Origin: CAVSLM01 sp963728895
GTDB lineage: Bacteria > Pseudomonadota > Gammaproteobacteria > JBBQDK01
NCBI GenBank assembly: GCA_963728895.1
Contig: CAVSLM010000004.1
Location: forward strand, 62,001-126,000
Direction: 5' to 3'
DNA length: 64,000 bases
In this document: positions 17,937 to 27,888 of the stretch, one piece after another
How the letters are laid out: every line of letters starts with the position of its first letter
How positions within the stretch are numbered: position 1 is the first letter of the stretch
Made by a program: the position numbers and the translations under genes
Notes under the pieces: model-generated
Told to the model about the DNA's origin: nothing
The model's input: only the letters and a program-made list of their open reading frames with translations
Databases searched by the model: none

Positions 17937-19124
17937 GTGCTCGCAGTCTCCCGCCGCCGCCGCGCGCTGGACATCTGGCCGGGTTTCGTCGACGCCCTCT
18001 CGGCGTTGATCATGGTGCTCGTGTTCCTGCTCCTGCTGTTCGTCCTCGGGCAATTCCTCCTGACGGATGCGCTGTCCAGTCGCGACCAGATCCTGCGCCG
18101 CCTGGACACCCGCATTGCGGAGCTTGCCGACGTGCTGGCCATGGAGCGCGCCACCAAGGAGGACCTGCAAGGACGCTTGACGCGCCTGCGCTCGACGCTT
18201 GCCGGCACGGAGAAGGCGCGCGCCGACCTCCAGCAACAGCTGGCGCAGATGACCGCACAGGCGCAAAGCAACGCGGCCGCCACGGCCAAGACGCGCGCCG
18301 AGTTGGAGGACGCCTACGGCGTGATCAGCGCCGACAAGGAAAAGCTAGAGGTGCAGGTGGCCCGGCTCGCGACGCTGGAGGCAAAGCTGAAGGATCTGGA
18401 CGAGGCACAGGGCGCGCTGCAGGCGAAGCGCGCGCAGCTCGAGACCGATCTGCAGGGCAGCCGGCGCGAAACCGCCGAGCAGGCCGGGCTGACGCAGCAG
18501 GCGCAGGCGGAGGTCGGGCGCCTGAACGAACAGCTCGGCGCGCTGCGCGAGCAGATCGAGAAGCTCAACACGGCGCTCGCGACGTCGGAGGGCACCGGCA
18601 AGGAACAGGCGCTGCAGATCGAGGACCTCGGCAAACGCCTCAACCTGGCGCTCGCCAGCAAGGTGGAGAAGCTGTCACGCTACCAGTCGGAGTTCTTTGG
18701 CAAGCTGCGCGAGGCATTGAAGGACGATCCCAACGTGCGCATCGTCGGTGATCGCTTCGTGCTGCCCTCGGAGGTGCTGTTCGACTCCGCCTCCGCGGAG
18801 CTCGACCAGCAGGGCAAGCGCCAGGTCAAGGAGGTCGCGGGCGCGCTCAAGGAGATTTCGGGCAAAATCCCGCAGGACATCGACTGGGTGCTGCGGGTCG
18901 ACGGGCACACCGACAAGCGCAACGTGCGCAGCAAATTCCCTTCCAATTGGGAGCTGTCCACGGCACGCGCCATCAGCATCGTGAAGTACATGATCTCCCT
19001 CGGCATTCCGCCCGATCGCCTGGTCGCTGCGGGATTTGGCAAATACCACCCGATCGATCCCGGCGACAGCGCGGAGGCCTACAGCCGCAACCGCCGGATC
19101 GAGCTCAAGCTCACCAACCGGTGA
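17937..19124 (+). CDS. MotB-like OmpA-domain protein with coiled coil
   Basis: A 395-residue partner of the preceding channel protein. A single membrane helix near residues 17-43 begins with FVDALSALIM; the Asp sits where MotB has its proton-binding Asp. A coiled coil of about 200 residues follows (many Glu/Lys/Ala heptads). A C-terminal OmpA domain at about 265-395 has the DAP-binding motifs GHTD, NWELSTARA and SRNRRIEL, so it should bind peptidoglycan. It starts with GTG 17937 after GGAG. The long coiled spacer is unusual compared with flagellar MotB. Confidence 0.84.
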   Translation: MLAVSRRRRALDIWPGFVDALSALIMVLVFLLLLFVLGQFLLTDALSSRDQILRRLDTRIAELADVLAMERATKEDLQGRLTRLRSTLAGTEKARADLQQQLAQMTAQAQSNAAATAKTRAELEDAYGVISADKEKLEVQVARLATLEAKLKDLDEAQGALQAKRAQLETDLQGSRRETAEQAGLTQQAQAEVGRLNEQLGALREQIEKLNTALATSEGTGKEQALQIEDLGKRLNLALASKVEKLSRYQSEFFGKLREALKDDPNVRIVGDRFVLPSEVLFDSASAELDQQGKRQVKEVAGALKEISGKIPQDIDWVLRVDGHTDKRNVRSKFPSNWELSTARAISIVKYMISLGIPPDRLVAAGFGKYHPIDPGDSAEAYSRNRRIELKLTNR

Positions 19125-19178
19125 ACGCGCGCACACCCCCCACTGTGGCCGGTCTCCAGGCCTTGCGCTAGGCTTCCA

Positions 19179-20591
19179 GTGATGACCAGCGATTCGTCAC
19201 ACGTCTCCAGCACCCATCAGAAAGCGCTGCAGATCAACCTCGATCCCAGCAAGTACGGCACCTTCGCCGAGATCGGTGCGGGACAGGAGGTGGCGCGGTG
19301 GTTCTTTCGCGTCGGGGGCGCCGCCGGGACCATTGCCAAGGCCATGTCGGCCTACGACATGAAGTTCAGCGACGCGATCTACGGCCCCAGCCAGCGTTAC
19401 GTGAGCCGGCAGCGCCTGCAGACCATGCTCGATCACGAGTACGGTCTGCTGGTGGAGCGGCTGGACGCGCAGCGCGGCGCCGTCACCTGCTTTTTCGCCT
19501 ACGCCGACACGGTGGTCGCACGCAGCTTCAAGAATCCCCAGGACGGCCACGGCTGGATGGGGGTGCGCTTCCAGACCGAGCCGCGCCAGGAACCCTCCCA
19601 GGTCATCGTTCACGTGCGGCTCTGGGACAAGGAAAATATCCAGCAGCAGGAGGCGCTGGGCATTCTCGGCGTCAACCTGATTCATGGCGCGCTGAATCTG
19701 TCGGATCGTCCGGAGGCATTCATCGGTGCGCTGGTCGATGACCTCACCACGCAGCGCATCGAAGTCGACATGATCGAGCTCTCCGGACCTGCGTTCGCAG
19801 ACGTGGACAACCGCCTGATGAGCCTGCGTCTGGTGCAGAGCGGGCTCACCAACGCCGCCATGTTCACCGCCGACGGCGAAGTGGTGCAGCCCGCCGATGC
19901 GCTGTACAAGAAGGCGATCCTGGTCGAGCGCGGCAGCTTCCGGCCGGTAACGCGGCTGACGCTGGACATGCTCGCCGCCGCCTACGCGCGCTTCGTGCAG
20001 GAACCGGCCGTACAGGGCGAGCAGGTGATCGTGCTCATGGAGATGACCCTCAAGAGCCTCACCGACGAGAACGGCATCGATCACCAGGACTTCCTGGACC
20101 GGGTCGACATCCTGGCGACGGTAGGCCGCAACGTGCTGATCTCCAACTACGGCGCTTTCCACCGTCTCGCCGCCTACCTGTTTCGCTACACGCACAAGAT
20201 GATCGGCATCACCCTGGGGGTACCGACGCTGAAGGAGGTGTTCGAGGAGAAGTACTACACCGACCTCGACGGCGGCATCCTCGAGTCCTTCGGGCGCCTG
20301 TTCAAGCATGCCCTCAAGCTCTACATCTACCCGATGTGCGAGCCGGCCACCGGCGCCATGATCACGGCCGGGAATCTGCGCGTGGCACCGCACCTGCGCC
20401 ACCTCTATGCCTACCTGCTGGAGAACGGCTATATCGAAGGCCTGCGCGACATCGACCAGCGCTGCCTGCCGATCCTCTCGCGCGAGGTGCTGGCCAAGAT
20501 CCGCAGCGGCGACCCGTCCTGGGAAAGCATGGTTCCCGAGCAGGTGGCGCGCATCATCAAGGAGCGCCGCCTGTTCAATGCGGCGGTTTGA
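19179..20591 (+). CDS. Large conserved protein of unknown function
   Basis: A 470-residue soluble protein that I cannot assign to a characterised family. Well-conserved-looking stretches include KYGTFAEIGAGQEVARWFF near the N-terminus, LGILGVNLIHGAL, and PTLKEVFEEKYY in the C-terminal third. I have a recollection of similar proteins in public annotation under conflicting names, including TonB-dependent receptor, but there is no signal peptide and no beta-barrel pattern, so that label does not fit. It begins 54 bp after the OmpA-domain gene on the same strand and could belong to that transcript. ATG codons at 19179 and 19182 (in the Met-Met start) are both possible. Confidence 0.6.
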   Translation: MMTSDSSHVSSTHQKALQINLDPSKYGTFAEIGAGQEVARWFFRVGGAAGTIAKAMSAYDMKFSDAIYGPSQRYVSRQRLQTMLDHEYGLLVERLDAQRGAVTCFFAYADTVVARSFKNPQDGHGWMGVRFQTEPRQEPSQVIVHVRLWDKENIQQQEALGILGVNLIHGALNLSDRPEAFIGALVDDLTTQRIEVDMIELSGPAFADVDNRLMSLRLVQSGLTNAAMFTADGEVVQPADALYKKAILVERGSFRPVTRLTLDMLAAAYARFVQEPAVQGEQVIVLMEMTLKSLTDENGIDHQDFLDRVDILATVGRNVLISNYGAFHRLAAYLFRYTHKMIGITLGVPTLKEVFEEKYYTDLDGGILESFGRLFKHALKLYIYPMCEPATGAMITAGNLRVAPHLRHLYAYLLENGYIEGLRDIDQRCLPILSREVLAKIRSGDPSWESMVPEQVARIIKERRLFNAAV

Positions 20592-20886
20592 TCGGGGTTG
20601 GAATCTGCCCCGGGCGCCTGGCTCTTCCAGCCGCGGATCACCGATGTACCCGCCCCAGCTCCCCGCATACCGCTGCGAACCGCAGAAGCCGGCCCGGCGG
20701 GAACAGGTTGTGGCACGCAATCACCTCTGCGCGTGACCGCCCATCACATCCCGCAATTCCGAGCGCATTGAGATCGTTGCGCCGTGTTTATTTCGGGGCC
20801 CGGAAATCCCGCCGGCATCCCCAGTGGGCGGATCGGCGCGTAGCGGCTACCTTTGGCTGACGAACCATCGCGCACCAGGCCATGAC

Positions 20887-21684
20887 ATGACCGGTCAACC
20901 GCCAAGAATGACGCGTGCTCCGCGCCGTGCCCGCTTCGCCGCGGGCATCGCCAGAGTGGGATTGGCGCTGGCGCTCGCGAGCGTCGTGCCGGCGGCGCTT
21001 TCCGGGTTCGGCTACCAGTTCGGCTGGTGGGAACTGCCGGCCGGGTTCCTGATCCTGAGGGTTGCGGTATACGGCGCCGTGGCCGGTGTTGCGCTGGGAC
21101 TGCTGGCGCTTATTCTTGCGCCGGCAGCGAATGCTCGCCCGACGCGAGTGGCGGGCACGACGGCGCTGGTGATCGGGCTCGGCGTCACGGCGCCGCCCGT
21201 GTTCTGGCTGTACCGGGCCCAGACCGCCCCACCCATTCATGACGTCACCACCGACTTCGACGATCCGCCGCGCTTCGAGGCCGCGCTCGCTCCGCGCCGC
21301 GAGGCGCCGAACGACAGCATCTATCCGGGCAAGGAGGTGGCAATCCTGCAGCGCGGGGCGTACCCGGACCTGGCGCCGTTGCGCTTTCCGGCTGCGCCGG
21401 CACTCGTCTTCGAGCGCGCCCTTGAGGTGGCACGAGACATGGGCTGGCACGTAATTGCCGCCGAGCCCGCAGAGCGGCGCGTCGAGGCGACCGCAACCAG
21501 CTTCTGGTTTGGCTTCCACGACGACGTGGTGGTGCGCGTGACGCCCGACGGCAGCGGTTCGCGCATCGACGTACGATCGGCCTCGCGCGCGGGCCGCAGC
21601 GACCTCGGCACCAACGCGCGCCGCGTGCGCATGTACCTAGCGCATCTGCACGAGCGCCTGTCCGGCGAACCGGCGCAGCCTTAG
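20887..21684 (+). CDS. DUF1499 membrane protein
   Basis: A 265-residue protein. Three membrane helices lie in the first 110 residues (VGLALALASVVPAAL, VAGVALGLLALILAP, ALVIGLGVTAPPVFWLY). The DUF1499 domain follows (HDVTTDFDDPPRFEAAL, IYPGKEVAILQRGAYPDL, VEATATSFWFGFHDDVVVRV, IDVRSASRAGRSDLGTNARR). The function of DUF1499 is unknown. The ATG at 20887 is chosen because upstream codons do not resemble the family. Its TAG stop is inside the TTAG border of miniature element copy C. The 295 bp before it hold only a faint element fragment near 20796-20824. Confidence 0.8.
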   Translation: MTGQPPRMTRAPRRARFAAGIARVGLALALASVVPAALSGFGYQFGWWELPAGFLILRVAVYGAVAGVALGLLALILAPAANARPTRVAGTTALVIGLGVTAPPVFWLYRAQTAPPIHDVTTDFDDPPRFEAALAPRREAPNDSIYPGKEVAILQRGAYPDLAPLRFPAAPALVFERALEVARDMGWHVIAAEPAERRVEATATSFWFGFHDDVVVRVTPDGSGSRIDVRSASRAGRSDLGTNARRVRMYLAHLHERLSGEPAQP

Positions 21685-21772
21685 CCGGAAAATCTCACCG
21701 GCTGGCCGGTAAGTGAATGGATCGCAGGGAAGATCCGGTCTTCTTCACGATCGCCGGACGATGACACGCGGA
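21681..21772 (+). mobile_element. Miniature inverted-repeat element, copy C (left part only)
   Basis: Same orientation as copy A. It begins TTAG CCGGAAAATCTCACCGGC, keeps the TAAGTGAATGGATC segment and fades out after ATGACACGCGGAC near 21772. The right end is missing. TTAG supplies the stop codon of the DUF1499 gene. Between here and the promoter at 21958 I see nothing else recognisable. Confidence 0.7.
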
Positions 21773-21957
21773 CTCGCGAACGTCGGCAGGCGGAGGAGGG
21801 GCGCCGGGCGTACGAAGACGCTCTGTCGCCACGGGGCGATCGCGGATCTGGAGGCCTTTTGGGGACCGCAGACCAAGCGGTGCCAGCATGGCAGTTCGCA
21901 CCCAGAACCTGTCGCCGCAAGGCGACGGGCGGTCTGGCGCGGGCTCGTCGCAAGTGC

Positions 21958-21986
21958 TGGACTGACGGCAAGGATTTCGGTATAAG
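21958..21986 (+). promoter_or_regulatory. Probable sigma70 promoter
   Basis: TGGACT (21958-21963), 17-base spacer, TATAAG (21981-21986). It lies about 70 bp upstream of the ATG at 22058 and is the best match in the gap. The boxes match consensus at four and five of six positions. Confidence 0.5.
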
Positions 21987-22057
21987 ATATGCCAAGACAG
22001 GGACCGTCCGGCGGCATACGGCGGGACAATAAAACAGAGCCGTACGAGGGCTCCCCC

Positions 22058-22690
22058 ATGGCATCCATCCTTCGCAAGCTGTTCCGTAATACCGAAAATA
22101 CCGAAGCTGCCGCAGCCCAGGTGCCCGCGAGCACTCCTGCACCGAAGGCCGACGAAAAGCTCGCTCGACCCGATCCTGACGAGCCCTTCACCCAGGGTCT
22201 GCTGCGTACCGCCAATGCGCTGCGCCAGGAAGTAGGCCTCGCGCCATCCGCGAGTGTCGCTGAAGCTGCCTCGTTCGTAGTGACCAGCGCGGTGGTCGAT
22301 GCCTTGAAAACCGCCGGCCAGCCTCCAGGTGCGCGGTTCATCGATCTCGAAGAAGCGGCCATCGGCGCGGCGTTCCTGTGCGTCGCCTGCGTGCCCATCA
22401 TCTACCACCTGGACCTGGAAGGTCACAAGATCGCCCACCGCGACCTCATTGCCAATGTGGGGTTTACCGTATACGAGATGTACTCGGAGCAGGCCGCGGT
22501 GAACATCGTGCATGCCGGCATCGAGCATTTCCAGAACATCGTCGCCGCGGCGCAGGACTATCAGAACATCAAGGAATGGAATGACGACGTATCCATGGTG
22601 ATGTGGGCCTACGCCAAGACGGGCGACCAGAATTACGTCCCCATGCTGGCCAAGCTGTATCGCTCGCTGTTCGAAGCCCAGCGCAGCTAA
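22058..22690 (+). CDS. Hypothetical protein, conserved-looking, helical
   Basis: A 210-residue soluble protein that I do not recognise. After a low-complexity N-terminal 45 residues rich in Ala, Pro and Glu, it becomes helical with well-formed segments: FTQGLLRTANALRQEVGL, SFVVTSAVVDALKTAG, DLEEAAIGAAFLCVACVPII, YQNIKEWNDDVSMVMWAYA. Two Cys lie in LCVAC. It has its own promoter upstream and a stem-loop downstream, so it is probably monocistronic. A role cannot be inferred. Confidence 0.65.
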   Translation: MASILRKLFRNTENTEAAAAQVPASTPAPKADEKLARPDPDEPFTQGLLRTANALRQEVGLAPSASVAEAASFVVTSAVVDALKTAGQPPGARFIDLEEAAIGAAFLCVACVPIIYHLDLEGHKIAHRDLIANVGFTVYEMYSEQAAVNIVHAGIEHFQNIVAAAQDYQNIKEWNDDVSMVMWAYAKTGDQNYVPMLAKLYRSLFEAQRS

Positions 22691-22710
22691 GCCTCGTTCG
22701 TTGACCCGAT

Positions 22711-22740
22711 GCGGCCTCCGTGGCACACCACGGGGGCCGC
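22711..22740 (+). terminator. Stem-loop, probable terminator
   Basis: GCGGCC-T-CCGTGG, loop CACA, CCACGG-GGGCCGC: a 12-13-bp GC stem 20 bp after the stop of the preceding gene. There is no strong T run, so termination may be weak or Rho-assisted. Confidence 0.5.
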
Positions 22741-22815
22741 AGTCGTTCTCGGCCGTGAGTCCCCCGACGCCTCATCGGTTATGATGACGCTCCCTTCGCG
22801 TCCCGCTCCTTCGGC

Positions 22816-23697
22816 ATGGCATTTCTCGAAGTCCGCGATCTGGTCCAACGCTACCGCACCCTGGAGGCGGTCGCAGGCATCAGCCTGACGCTGCAGCGCG
22901 GGCGCTGTTTCGGCCTGCTGGGACCCAACGGCGCGGGAAAGACCACGACCATAGAGATCATGGAAGGCATACACCGGCCCACCAGCGGTCAGGTGCTCTA
23001 TCAGGGCGAGCCGCTGGGCAAGCGCTTTCGCGAGCAGGCCGGCATCATGTTCCAATCGACGGCCTTGCAGGAATTCATCACCGTCCGGGAGACCCTGCAG
23101 CTGTTCGGCCGCTTCTATTCCCGCGGGACACCTCTCGAACGCCTGATCGAGGAGTGCTCGCTGGAGGGCTTCATCGATCGCGACGCCCATCGGCTCTCAG
23201 GCGGCCAACGCCAGCGGCTGCTGCTCGCGATCGCACTGGTGAACGACCCCGAGGTGCTGTTCCTCGATGAGCCGACCACCGGTCTCGATCCTCAGGCGCG
23301 GCGTAATTTCTGGGATCTGGTGGGGCGCATCAAGGAGCGCGGCAAGACCGTGCTGCTCACCACGCATTACATGGAGGAGGCCTACGCCCTGTGCGACGAA
23401 ATCGCCATCATGGACCACGGTCGCATCCTTGCCCAGGGCACGCCGCGCGCACTGCTGGCGGCGCACTTCGACGACGTGGTGCTGGAGCTGCCGCGGGAGA
23501 GCTTCCCCGAAGCCCCGCCGCCGCTTGCGGCGACACTGCTGCAGCGCAACGGTAACGTCGAGATCCTGACCAGTGACGTCAATGCCACCATCCGCGCGCT
23601 GCTCGCCGCCGACGTGTCACTGGCGCGCCTGCAGGTCCGGTCGCGGACGCTGGAGGATCTGTTCCTGGAGCTCACCGGCCGGGGGTTGCGCGCCTGA
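22816..23697 (+). CDS. ABC-2 exporter ATP-binding protein
   Basis: A 293-residue ATPase of a drug/polysaccharide-type (ABC-2) exporter. Walker A is GPNGAGKTTTIEIM, signature LSGGQRQRLLLAIAL, Walker B VLFLDEPTTGLD, and the H-loop lies in LLTTHYMEEA, all intact. A C-terminal about 80-residue regulatory extension follows (from ILAQGTPRALL). The TGA stop overlaps the ATG of the permease gene by one base, so they form an operon. The substrate is unknown. Confidence 0.9.
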   Translation: MAFLEVRDLVQRYRTLEAVAGISLTLQRGRCFGLLGPNGAGKTTTIEIMEGIHRPTSGQVLYQGEPLGKRFREQAGIMFQSTALQEFITVRETLQLFGRFYSRGTPLERLIEECSLEGFIDRDAHRLSGGQRQRLLLAIALVNDPEVLFLDEPTTGLDPQARRNFWDLVGRIKERGKTVLLTTHYMEEAYALCDEIAIMDHGRILAQGTPRALLAAHFDDVVLELPRESFPEAPPPLAATLLQRNGNVEILTSDVNATIRALLAADVSLARLQVRSRTLEDLFLELTGRGLRA

Positions 23698-24710
23698 TGT
23701 TGCGCCGTTTCCTGGCGGTCCTGCGCGCACGCAACCGCGAGTTCCTGCGCGACCGTGCCGCCCTGTCGTGGAATATCCTGTTGCCTGTGTTCATCGTCAT
23801 GGGGTTTGCGTTCGCCTTCTCGGGCGATCGCCTGGACCTCTACAAGGTGGGCGTCTATGGCACCCCGTCGGGCTGGACGGCGCAATCCGCCGGGCCGGGC
23901 TTTTTCGCCACGCGGTACGTGCAGCTCATCCCCGTGCCGGTGCTCGCCGACGCCATCACCAAGGTCGAGCGTCACCAGCTCGACATGCTGTTCGATCTGC
24001 CGGGTCGCCGCTACTGGGTGAACGAGCGTTCGCCGCGCGGCTATATCCTGGAACGCGTACTGCGCGGCACCAGTCCCGGCGCGTACCGCCGCCAGGCGGT
24101 CAACGGGCGCGAGATCCGCTATGTGGACTGGCTGATCCCCGGCATCCTGGCCATGAACATGATGTTCAGCGCCCTGTTCGGCGTCGGTTACGTCATCGTG
24201 CGCTATCGCAAGAACGGGGTGCTGAAGCGCTTGAAAGCCACACCGCTCGGTGCGTTCGAGTTCATTGCCGCGCAAGTAGTTTCGCGGCTATGGCTGATCC
24301 TCACCCTCACCGGGCTGGTGTTCATCGGCACCGATCTGTTGATCGGTTTCCCGATGTACGGGTCCTACCTGAATCTCCTGCTGGTGTTCACTCTCGGCGC
24401 GGTCTGTCTCATCAGCCTGGGCCTGCTGGTCTCCTCGAGGCTGGCCAGCGAGGAGCTTGCCGGTGGAATCCTGAACGCCATCAGCTGGCCCATGATGTTC
24501 CTCTCGGGGGTGTGGTTTTCGCTCGAAGGCCTGCATCCCTGGTTCAAGAAGCTGGCCCTGCTGCTGCCGCTCACCCATGTCATCGATGCCGCGCGGGCGG
24601 TGATGATCGACGGTACCGGACTCCCGGGGATCGCAACGCATCTGCTGGTGCTCTCGCTGATGAGCGCTGGATTCCTGGCGGCGGGCGCCCTGCTGTTTCG
24701 CTGGGAGTGA
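23697..24710 (+). CDS. ABC-2 type permease
   Basis: A 337-residue membrane partner of the preceding ATPase. An N-terminal helix (SWNILLPVFIVMGFAFAF) is followed by an extracytoplasmic domain of about 110 residues. Five helices then cover about residues 150-335 (WLIPGILAMNMMFSALFGV, LWLILTLTGLVFIGTDLLI, LLLVFTLGAVCLISLGLLV, and the C-terminal LLVLSLMSAGFLAAGALLF). This is the usual ABC-2 (DrrB/YhhJ-like) topology. The substrate is unknown. Confidence 0.88.
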   Translation: MLRRFLAVLRARNREFLRDRAALSWNILLPVFIVMGFAFAFSGDRLDLYKVGVYGTPSGWTAQSAGPGFFATRYVQLIPVPVLADAITKVERHQLDMLFDLPGRRYWVNERSPRGYILERVLRGTSPGAYRRQAVNGREIRYVDWLIPGILAMNMMFSALFGVGYVIVRYRKNGVLKRLKATPLGAFEFIAAQVVSRLWLILTLTGLVFIGTDLLIGFPMYGSYLNLLLVFTLGAVCLISLGLLVSSRLASEELAGGILNAISWPMMFLSGVWFSLEGLHPWFKKLALLLPLTHVIDAARAVMIDGTGLPGIATHLLVLSLMSAGFLAAGALLFRWE

Positions 24711-24749
24711 CCCCACGCCCCTGCGCGATAGAACGGCCTTGGCGCTGTG

Positions 24750-24796
24750 CTGCGAATTCCGCCAGCTCCCGGGATGCTGGTGAGATTTCCCGGCTG
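24750..24796 (+). mobile_element. Miniature inverted-repeat element, copy D (right end only)
   Basis: About 47 bp matching the right end of copy A: GCTGCGAATTCCGCCAGC, the hairpin CTCCCGGGATGCTGG, then TGAGATTTCCCGG. The left part is missing. It lies in the gap between the ABC-2 permease and glnA, which run convergently. Confidence 0.65.
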
Positions 24797-24884
24797 GTGT
24801 CCGTCCCTCAACCGGTTGGCAGGCAGGACCGGCGGAGGAAAGCGTACCCGTTCAGCCCTTCGAGGTGGCGGCGCGCCATCGCGC

Positions 24885-26297
<1,413 letters not shown>

Positions 26298-26795
26298 ATA
26301 CCCTCCTTTCACACGCGGCGCGGGGAGGGCTGGCCAGGACTTCAACCGTTTCCGCCTCCCGCTGGGCGAATATCGTGCGCCGACATCGCTGAGTCGGTCA
26401 ATGCAGGAAAGGTGACGGATTTATTCTTCTATCCCTGTAGGCAATACCTTCAAGGTCGGCATCACCCGTTACCTTTACACCTCGCCTGCTTTCGCACCAC
26501 TAGCTATAGCTAGGCATTCGCACGCCCGTTACGACACCATCTCGCTGCGAACTCGAGACCCTACGCGAGAGTGAAGACGGCCGAGCGCCTCGATGGAAAC
26601 TTCTTCGTACAGAGCAACGGCAACACCTTGAGCGCTGAAGAATGGCGCCGGGCTACAAACAGCTGTAATGCGGGAGGGTGTCGTGCCGTCACGCACCCGA
26701 ATCCAGCGCCTTAAGGAATCAGCATGTGTGTAGCAGGTGTCAAAGTCGGGCCGTGGGAGCACCTACGTGGAAGATCTCTGGGGGGGTCTTCTTGC
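26298..26795. other. Gene-free region between glnA and the secreted-protein gene
   Basis: About 500 bp with visibly lower GC than the surroundings and no credible reading frame. It holds a perfect 14-bp palindrome CTAGCTATAGCTAG at 26500-26513. Nothing else is recognisable. Confidence 0.5.
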
Positions 26796-26804
26796 TGCTA
26801 TAAT
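26796..26804 (+). promoter_or_regulatory. Extended -10 promoter
   Basis: TGCTATAAT: a perfect TATAAT (26799-26804) preceded by the TGN extension. No good -35 box is present, as is common for extended -10 promoters. It sits 49 bp before the start codon of the secreted-protein gene. Confidence 0.65.
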
Positions 26805-26852
26805 TTCGCCCGTCGCAAAACACGGTCGTCAAGCGAATGGGGAGTCATTACG

Positions 26853-27539
26853 ATGAAACTGAAAAGGGACGCATTCAAGGCCAAGGGTTTGGTCCTTGCG
26901 CTAGCAGCGGTAGCTTTATTTTTCACCTTCCAGTCGCCGGCGCAAGCTGGCCTTGTCAGTGTAACGTTCGACACCACTTGTTTCAGTTCACTGACGCGTG
27001 ACGCAGGCGTTATCGTCAGAGTTGAGGATACCGGTGCAAACCCGGAGTCAGTCGTACAGAACCTCGTCAATGGAACAACGACGTCGTTCACGATTACCAT
27101 GAGGAGCGGAACACACCGCGTTAGATACGAGTTCCTGCCGGATTCGACATCCGCGCAGATTATCGATAGCTGGGTCAAGATTCCAAACTCCAACACGACG
27201 GTCTGTGTCCCGATCTATGACGTAGTTTTCCAGCGAAGCCCTGCTTCGAGTAGCTACAGTGCGTTCAATGTTGCTGTCGTATCGTCTCGACAGGCGGGGG
27301 AAGCCCTGGACCTTGCCAAGCCTGCAAACAGAAACCTCGGTATTGGCATTGTTCAGATTTCCTCGTCTGGAACGGCAACCAAGCGCATGCTCGCTGGATG
27401 CTATACCGTATTCGGGTATAAGGGGACATGCCCAGGGACCACCGCGCAGTGCACGCTCAGTTTTGCCGACGGGCCGGTGTGCGTTGGCGGAGATTCAGGG
27501 AGTACGAACACAGTCGTGCTGGAGCATCCCGACGGCTGA
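26853..27539 (+). CDS. Secreted protein of unknown function, low GC
   Basis: A 228-residue protein with a typical signal peptide (KGLVLALAAVALFFTFQSPAQA, read as n-region Lys, hydrophobic core, AQA cleavage site). The mature part is beta-rich with many Ser and Thr and six or more Cys, including a C-terminal cluster (MLAGCYTVFG, GTCPGTTAQCTL, GPVCVGGD), suggesting periplasmic disulfides. I do not recognise the family. Base and codon use are clearly less GC-rich than in neighbours. It has its own extended -10 promoter and a textbook terminator, so it is an independent unit, perhaps acquired by transfer. Start: ATG 26853, with GGGGAG eight bases upstream. Confidence 0.7.
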   Translation: MKLKRDAFKAKGLVLALAAVALFFTFQSPAQAGLVSVTFDTTCFSSLTRDAGVIVRVEDTGANPESVVQNLVNGTTTSFTITMRSGTHRVRYEFLPDSTSAQIIDSWVKIPNSNTTVCVPIYDVVFQRSPASSSYSAFNVAVVSSRQAGEALDLAKPANRNLGIGIVQISSSGTATKRMLAGCYTVFGYKGTCPGTTAQCTLSFADGPVCVGGDSGSTNTVVLEHPDG

Positions 27540-27560
27540 ATTCTTCACCACTCAATTTCT

Positions 27561-27605
27561 CAAAGGGGGTTGGCGTCGTCTTCCGCGACGCCAACCTTTG
27601 TTTTT
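27561..27605 (+). terminator. Rho-independent terminator
   Basis: Stem GGTTGGCGTCG / CGACGCCAACC with flanking AAAG/CTTT pairs, loop TCTTCCG, followed by TTTGTTTTT. It lies 21 bp after the stop of the secreted-protein gene. This is the clearest terminator in the window. Confidence 0.9.
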
Positions 27606-27683
27606 GGAAAATAAGGTTTCACGAGCTGGGTCAGGTCTTGTTTTGTGCATGATCCAGCGAGCGCAGCCGGAAACTCGTAGCCT

Positions 27684-27823
27684 CGTAGCCTCGATGAAGC
27701 GAAGCGGAATGGAGGAAAGGAGCGCACTGCAACCAAGGTGATGGAACAGTCGCATGGTTTGGGTATCGGACTGGCATCGTGATCCCCGATCCCGGGATTG
27801 CACTTCGCTCCATCCGGGCTACG
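27684..27823. repeat. Imperfect inverted repeat of a GTAGCC...GGAAT type
   Basis: CGTAGCC(T/C)-GATG-AGCGAAG-type arms at 27684-27710 and, inverted, at 27797-27823 match at about 22 of 27 positions. Similar sequences are familiar as dispersed repeats in beta- and gammaproteobacteria (recollection, not searched). Just upstream, GGGTCAGGTCTTGTTTTGTG (near 27630-27650) is one copy of another dispersed word also seen near 56450, 60200, 61065 and 61410. The gap 27540-27888 holds no gene. Confidence 0.55.
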
Positions 27824-27888
27824 ATGTGGGTCCTGGAATTCGACCAACCGTCTCCGAACAAACGGGGACAGTGGCAACACCAGCGATG

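Noticed and set aside
16769..19124. Zorya-type (ZorAB) anti-phage system
   Set aside because: The MotA/MotB-like pair is superficially similar, but no ZorC, ZorD or ZorE-like gene follows, and the OmpA-domain protein has a long coiled coil not expected of ZorB. An envelope proton-channel pair fits better.
20796..20824. Another copy of the miniature element
   Set aside because: GCCCGGAAATCCCGCCGGC resembles the left end, but there is no further match and no right end. It is mentioned only as a faint fragment.
26298..26450. sigma54 promoter upstream of glnA
   Set aside because: The best candidate on the minus strand (around TCACCTTTCCTGCAT) lacks the essential GG at -24, so it was not listed.
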